In this document: positions 5,355 through 6,542 of the stretch, piece by piece | Position numbering within the stretch: position 1 is the first letter of the stretch | Layout of the letters: every line of letters starts with the position of its first letter | NCBI GenBank assembly: GCA_947627125.1 | Contig: CANQUY010000102.1 | Span: 1 to 6,542, forward strand | Length of the DNA stretch: 6,542 bases | Direction: 5' to 3' | Source of the DNA: an uncultured Clostridia bacterium | GTDB lineage: Bacteria > Bacillota > Clostridia > Christensenellales > Borkfalkiaceae | The notes under the pieces: generated by a model | Database searches by the model: none | Seen by the model: only the letters and a program-made list of their open reading frames with translations | What the model was told of the DNA's origin: nothing | Made by a program: the position numbers and the translations under genes

Positions 5355-6542
5355 TTACTTTTGTAAAGTCAAATATACCATCAACACGGCGATGTCGGCG
5401 GGGGAAACGCCCGAAATGCGCTCCGCCTGCCCGAGGCTCAAGGGCCTGATCTTATTGAGCTTCTCCCGCGCTTCGAGCCGCAGACCCTGGATTTTTGCGT
5501 AGTCCAAATCGGGCGGCAGGGGCTTTTCCTCCATGCGCCGCGCCCGTTCCGCCTCGGCCGCCGCACGCTTTAAATAGCCCTCGTATTTGATCTCCGTTTC
5601 GCAGGAGAGCAGGACATCCTTGGGGGTATCCTGTAGGATCCCGAACGCCTCGCGGATCTCGGAGAGGGGAATGCCGCGGCGGATGAGGTCCGCATAGGTG
5701 ACGCCCACAGTGAGGGGCGGATCGCCGTGTTTTGTGACCACCATGTCCGCGATCCCCCGTTCGGCCCTCTGATTCAGGGTACCCATGACCGAATCCCTCA
5801 GCTCCACGCGATTTCGGTATACCATGTACCGCTCCTCGGTGACTAACCCGCACACATGTCCGTATTCGGTGAGCCTGAGGTCGGCATTGTCCTGTCGGAG
5901 GGAGAGGCGGAATTCCGCACGGGACGTCATCATGCGGTAGGGCTCCTCGGTGCCCTTGGTGACGAGATCGTCGATGAGAACGCCGATGTACGCTTCATCC
6001 CGCCGAAGCACAAGAGGGGGCATATTGCGGAGCTTGAGCGAGGCATTCAGCCCCGCCATGAGCCCCTGCGCCGCCGCTTCCTCATAGCCGCTCGTGCCGT
6101 TGATCTGCCCCGCCGTGTAGAGCCCTTCCACCCTCTTGAATTCGAGCGTGGGGAGAAGGTCGAGCGTGTCGATACAGTCATACTCGATGGCGTAGGCGTA
6201 GCGGACAATGTCACAATGTTCAAGCCCCTTTACAGTTCTGTACATTTCCCTCTGCAGATCGTGGGGGAGGGAGGTAGAGAGGCCCTGCACATACACTTCC
6301 GTCGTGTCCGCCCCCTCGGGCTCCAAAAAGAGCTGGTGGCGGGCCTTGTCGGCAAAGCGGACGACCTTGGTTTCGATGGAGGGACAATAGCGGGGGCCCG
6401 TCGAGGAGATCTGTCCGTTGTAGAGGGGAGCGCGGTCGAGATTTTCCAAAATGACCCTGTGCGTTTCGCCGTTCGTCCAGCCGAGGTAGCAGGGGGTCTG
6501 CTCCGCAGGAACGCTCCCGTTCATGAAGGAGAAGGGGTATGT
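5355..6542 (-). CDS. mnmG: tRNA uridine-5-carboxymethylaminomethyl modification enzyme MnmG, 5'-truncated by the window edge
   Basis: With MnmE, MnmG uses FAD, NADH and methylene-tetrahydrofolate to install the (carboxymethyl)aminomethyl group on C5 of wobble uridine 34 in tRNAs reading NNA/NNG codons. It is a cytoplasmic housekeeping enzyme. The frame is open through the right edge, so 395 C-terminal residues are visible; against the roughly 630 residues of the family, about 235 N-terminal residues with the FAD-binding Rossmann motif are missing, and the ATG at 6522-6524 is internal. Signatures include G-P-R-Y-C-P-S-I-E, F-L-E-P-E-G, S-T-S-L-P, Y-A-I-E-Y-D, A-G-Q-I-N-G-T-S-G-Y-E-E-A-A-A-Q-G, M-T-S-R-A-E-F-R-L-x-L-R-Q-D-N-A-D, Y-x-G-Y-L at the start of the helical C-terminal domain, and R-I-S-G-V-S-P-A-D-I near the end. 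No frameshift or lost motif is seen. It converges with the GH3 gene. Confidence 0.98.
   Translation of the reverse strand, partial: TYPFSFMNGSVPAEQTPCYLGWTNGETHRVILENLDRAPLYNGQISSTGPRYCPSIETKVVRFADKARHQLFLEPEGADTTEVYVQGLSTSLPHDLQREMYRTVKGLEHCDIVRYAYAIEYDCIDTLDLLPTLEFKRVEGLYTAGQINGTSGYEEAAAQGLMAGLNASLKLRNMPPLVLRRDEAYIGVLIDDLVTKGTEEPYRMMTSRAEFRLSLRQDNADLRLTEYGHVCGLVTEERYMVYRNRVELRDSVMGTLNQRAERGIADMVVTKHGDPPLTVGVTYADLIRRGIPLSEIREAFGILQDTPKDVLLSCETEIKYEGYLKRAAAEAERARRMEEKPLPPDLDYAKIQGLRLEAREKLNKIRPLSLGQAERISGVSPADIAVLMVYLTLQK

Noticed and set aside
6522..6524. ATG as the start of mnmG.
   Set aside because: The frame continues to the window edge, and the visible part corresponds to the C-terminal two thirds of the family, so this methionine is internal.

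Overview
The window reads as a stretch of chromosome from a GC-rich, Gram-positive anaerobe. It is most likely an uncultured gut member of the Clostridia (Bacillota). This is inferred from the style of the carbohydrate-binding and GH3 proteins, the strong AGGAGG ribosome binding site, the secretion layout without outer-membrane features, and intergenic repeats of a kind I recall from such genomes. No 16S or other marker is present to settle the taxonomy.

Layout. (1) Bases 2-1909 (+) hold the 3' part of a large gene for a secreted modular protein: the tail of one carbohydrate-binding-like domain, a fibronectin-III-like domain, then three diverged tandem copies of a beta-sandwich carbohydrate-binding-like module. 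The start, and probably any catalytic domain, lies before the window. (2) Bases 1910-2001 are a short intergenic gap with an intrinsic terminator (1936-1978) and a very strong ribosome binding site. (3) Bases 2002-5034 (+) encode a complete 1010-residue glycoside hydrolase family 3 enzyme. Its two GH3 domains are in swapped order, and it has a membrane segment at each end, so the enzyme body should sit on the outer face of the membrane. (4) Bases 5035-5354 carry no gene. They hold a perfect bidirectional terminator and a cluster of imperfect direct and inverted repeats. (5) Bases 5355-6542 (-) are the C-terminal two thirds of mnmG (gidA), a tRNA wobble-uridine modification gene, convergent with the GH3 gene.

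How the parts work together. The two plus-strand genes fit a small polysaccharide-use locus: a secreted, multi-CBM protein binds (and perhaps cuts) a polymer, and a membrane-tethered GH3 enzyme trims the resulting oligosaccharides next to the cell. No transporter or regulator is visible. The terminator just before the GH3 gene, with almost no room for a promoter after it, suggests that GH3 expression depends on read-through or attenuation. mnmG is a housekeeping gene with no functional link to the other two. I found no convincing new multi-gene system. The points most worth a second look are the doubly membrane-inserted permuted GH3, the terminator in front of it, and the nested repeat cluster after it.
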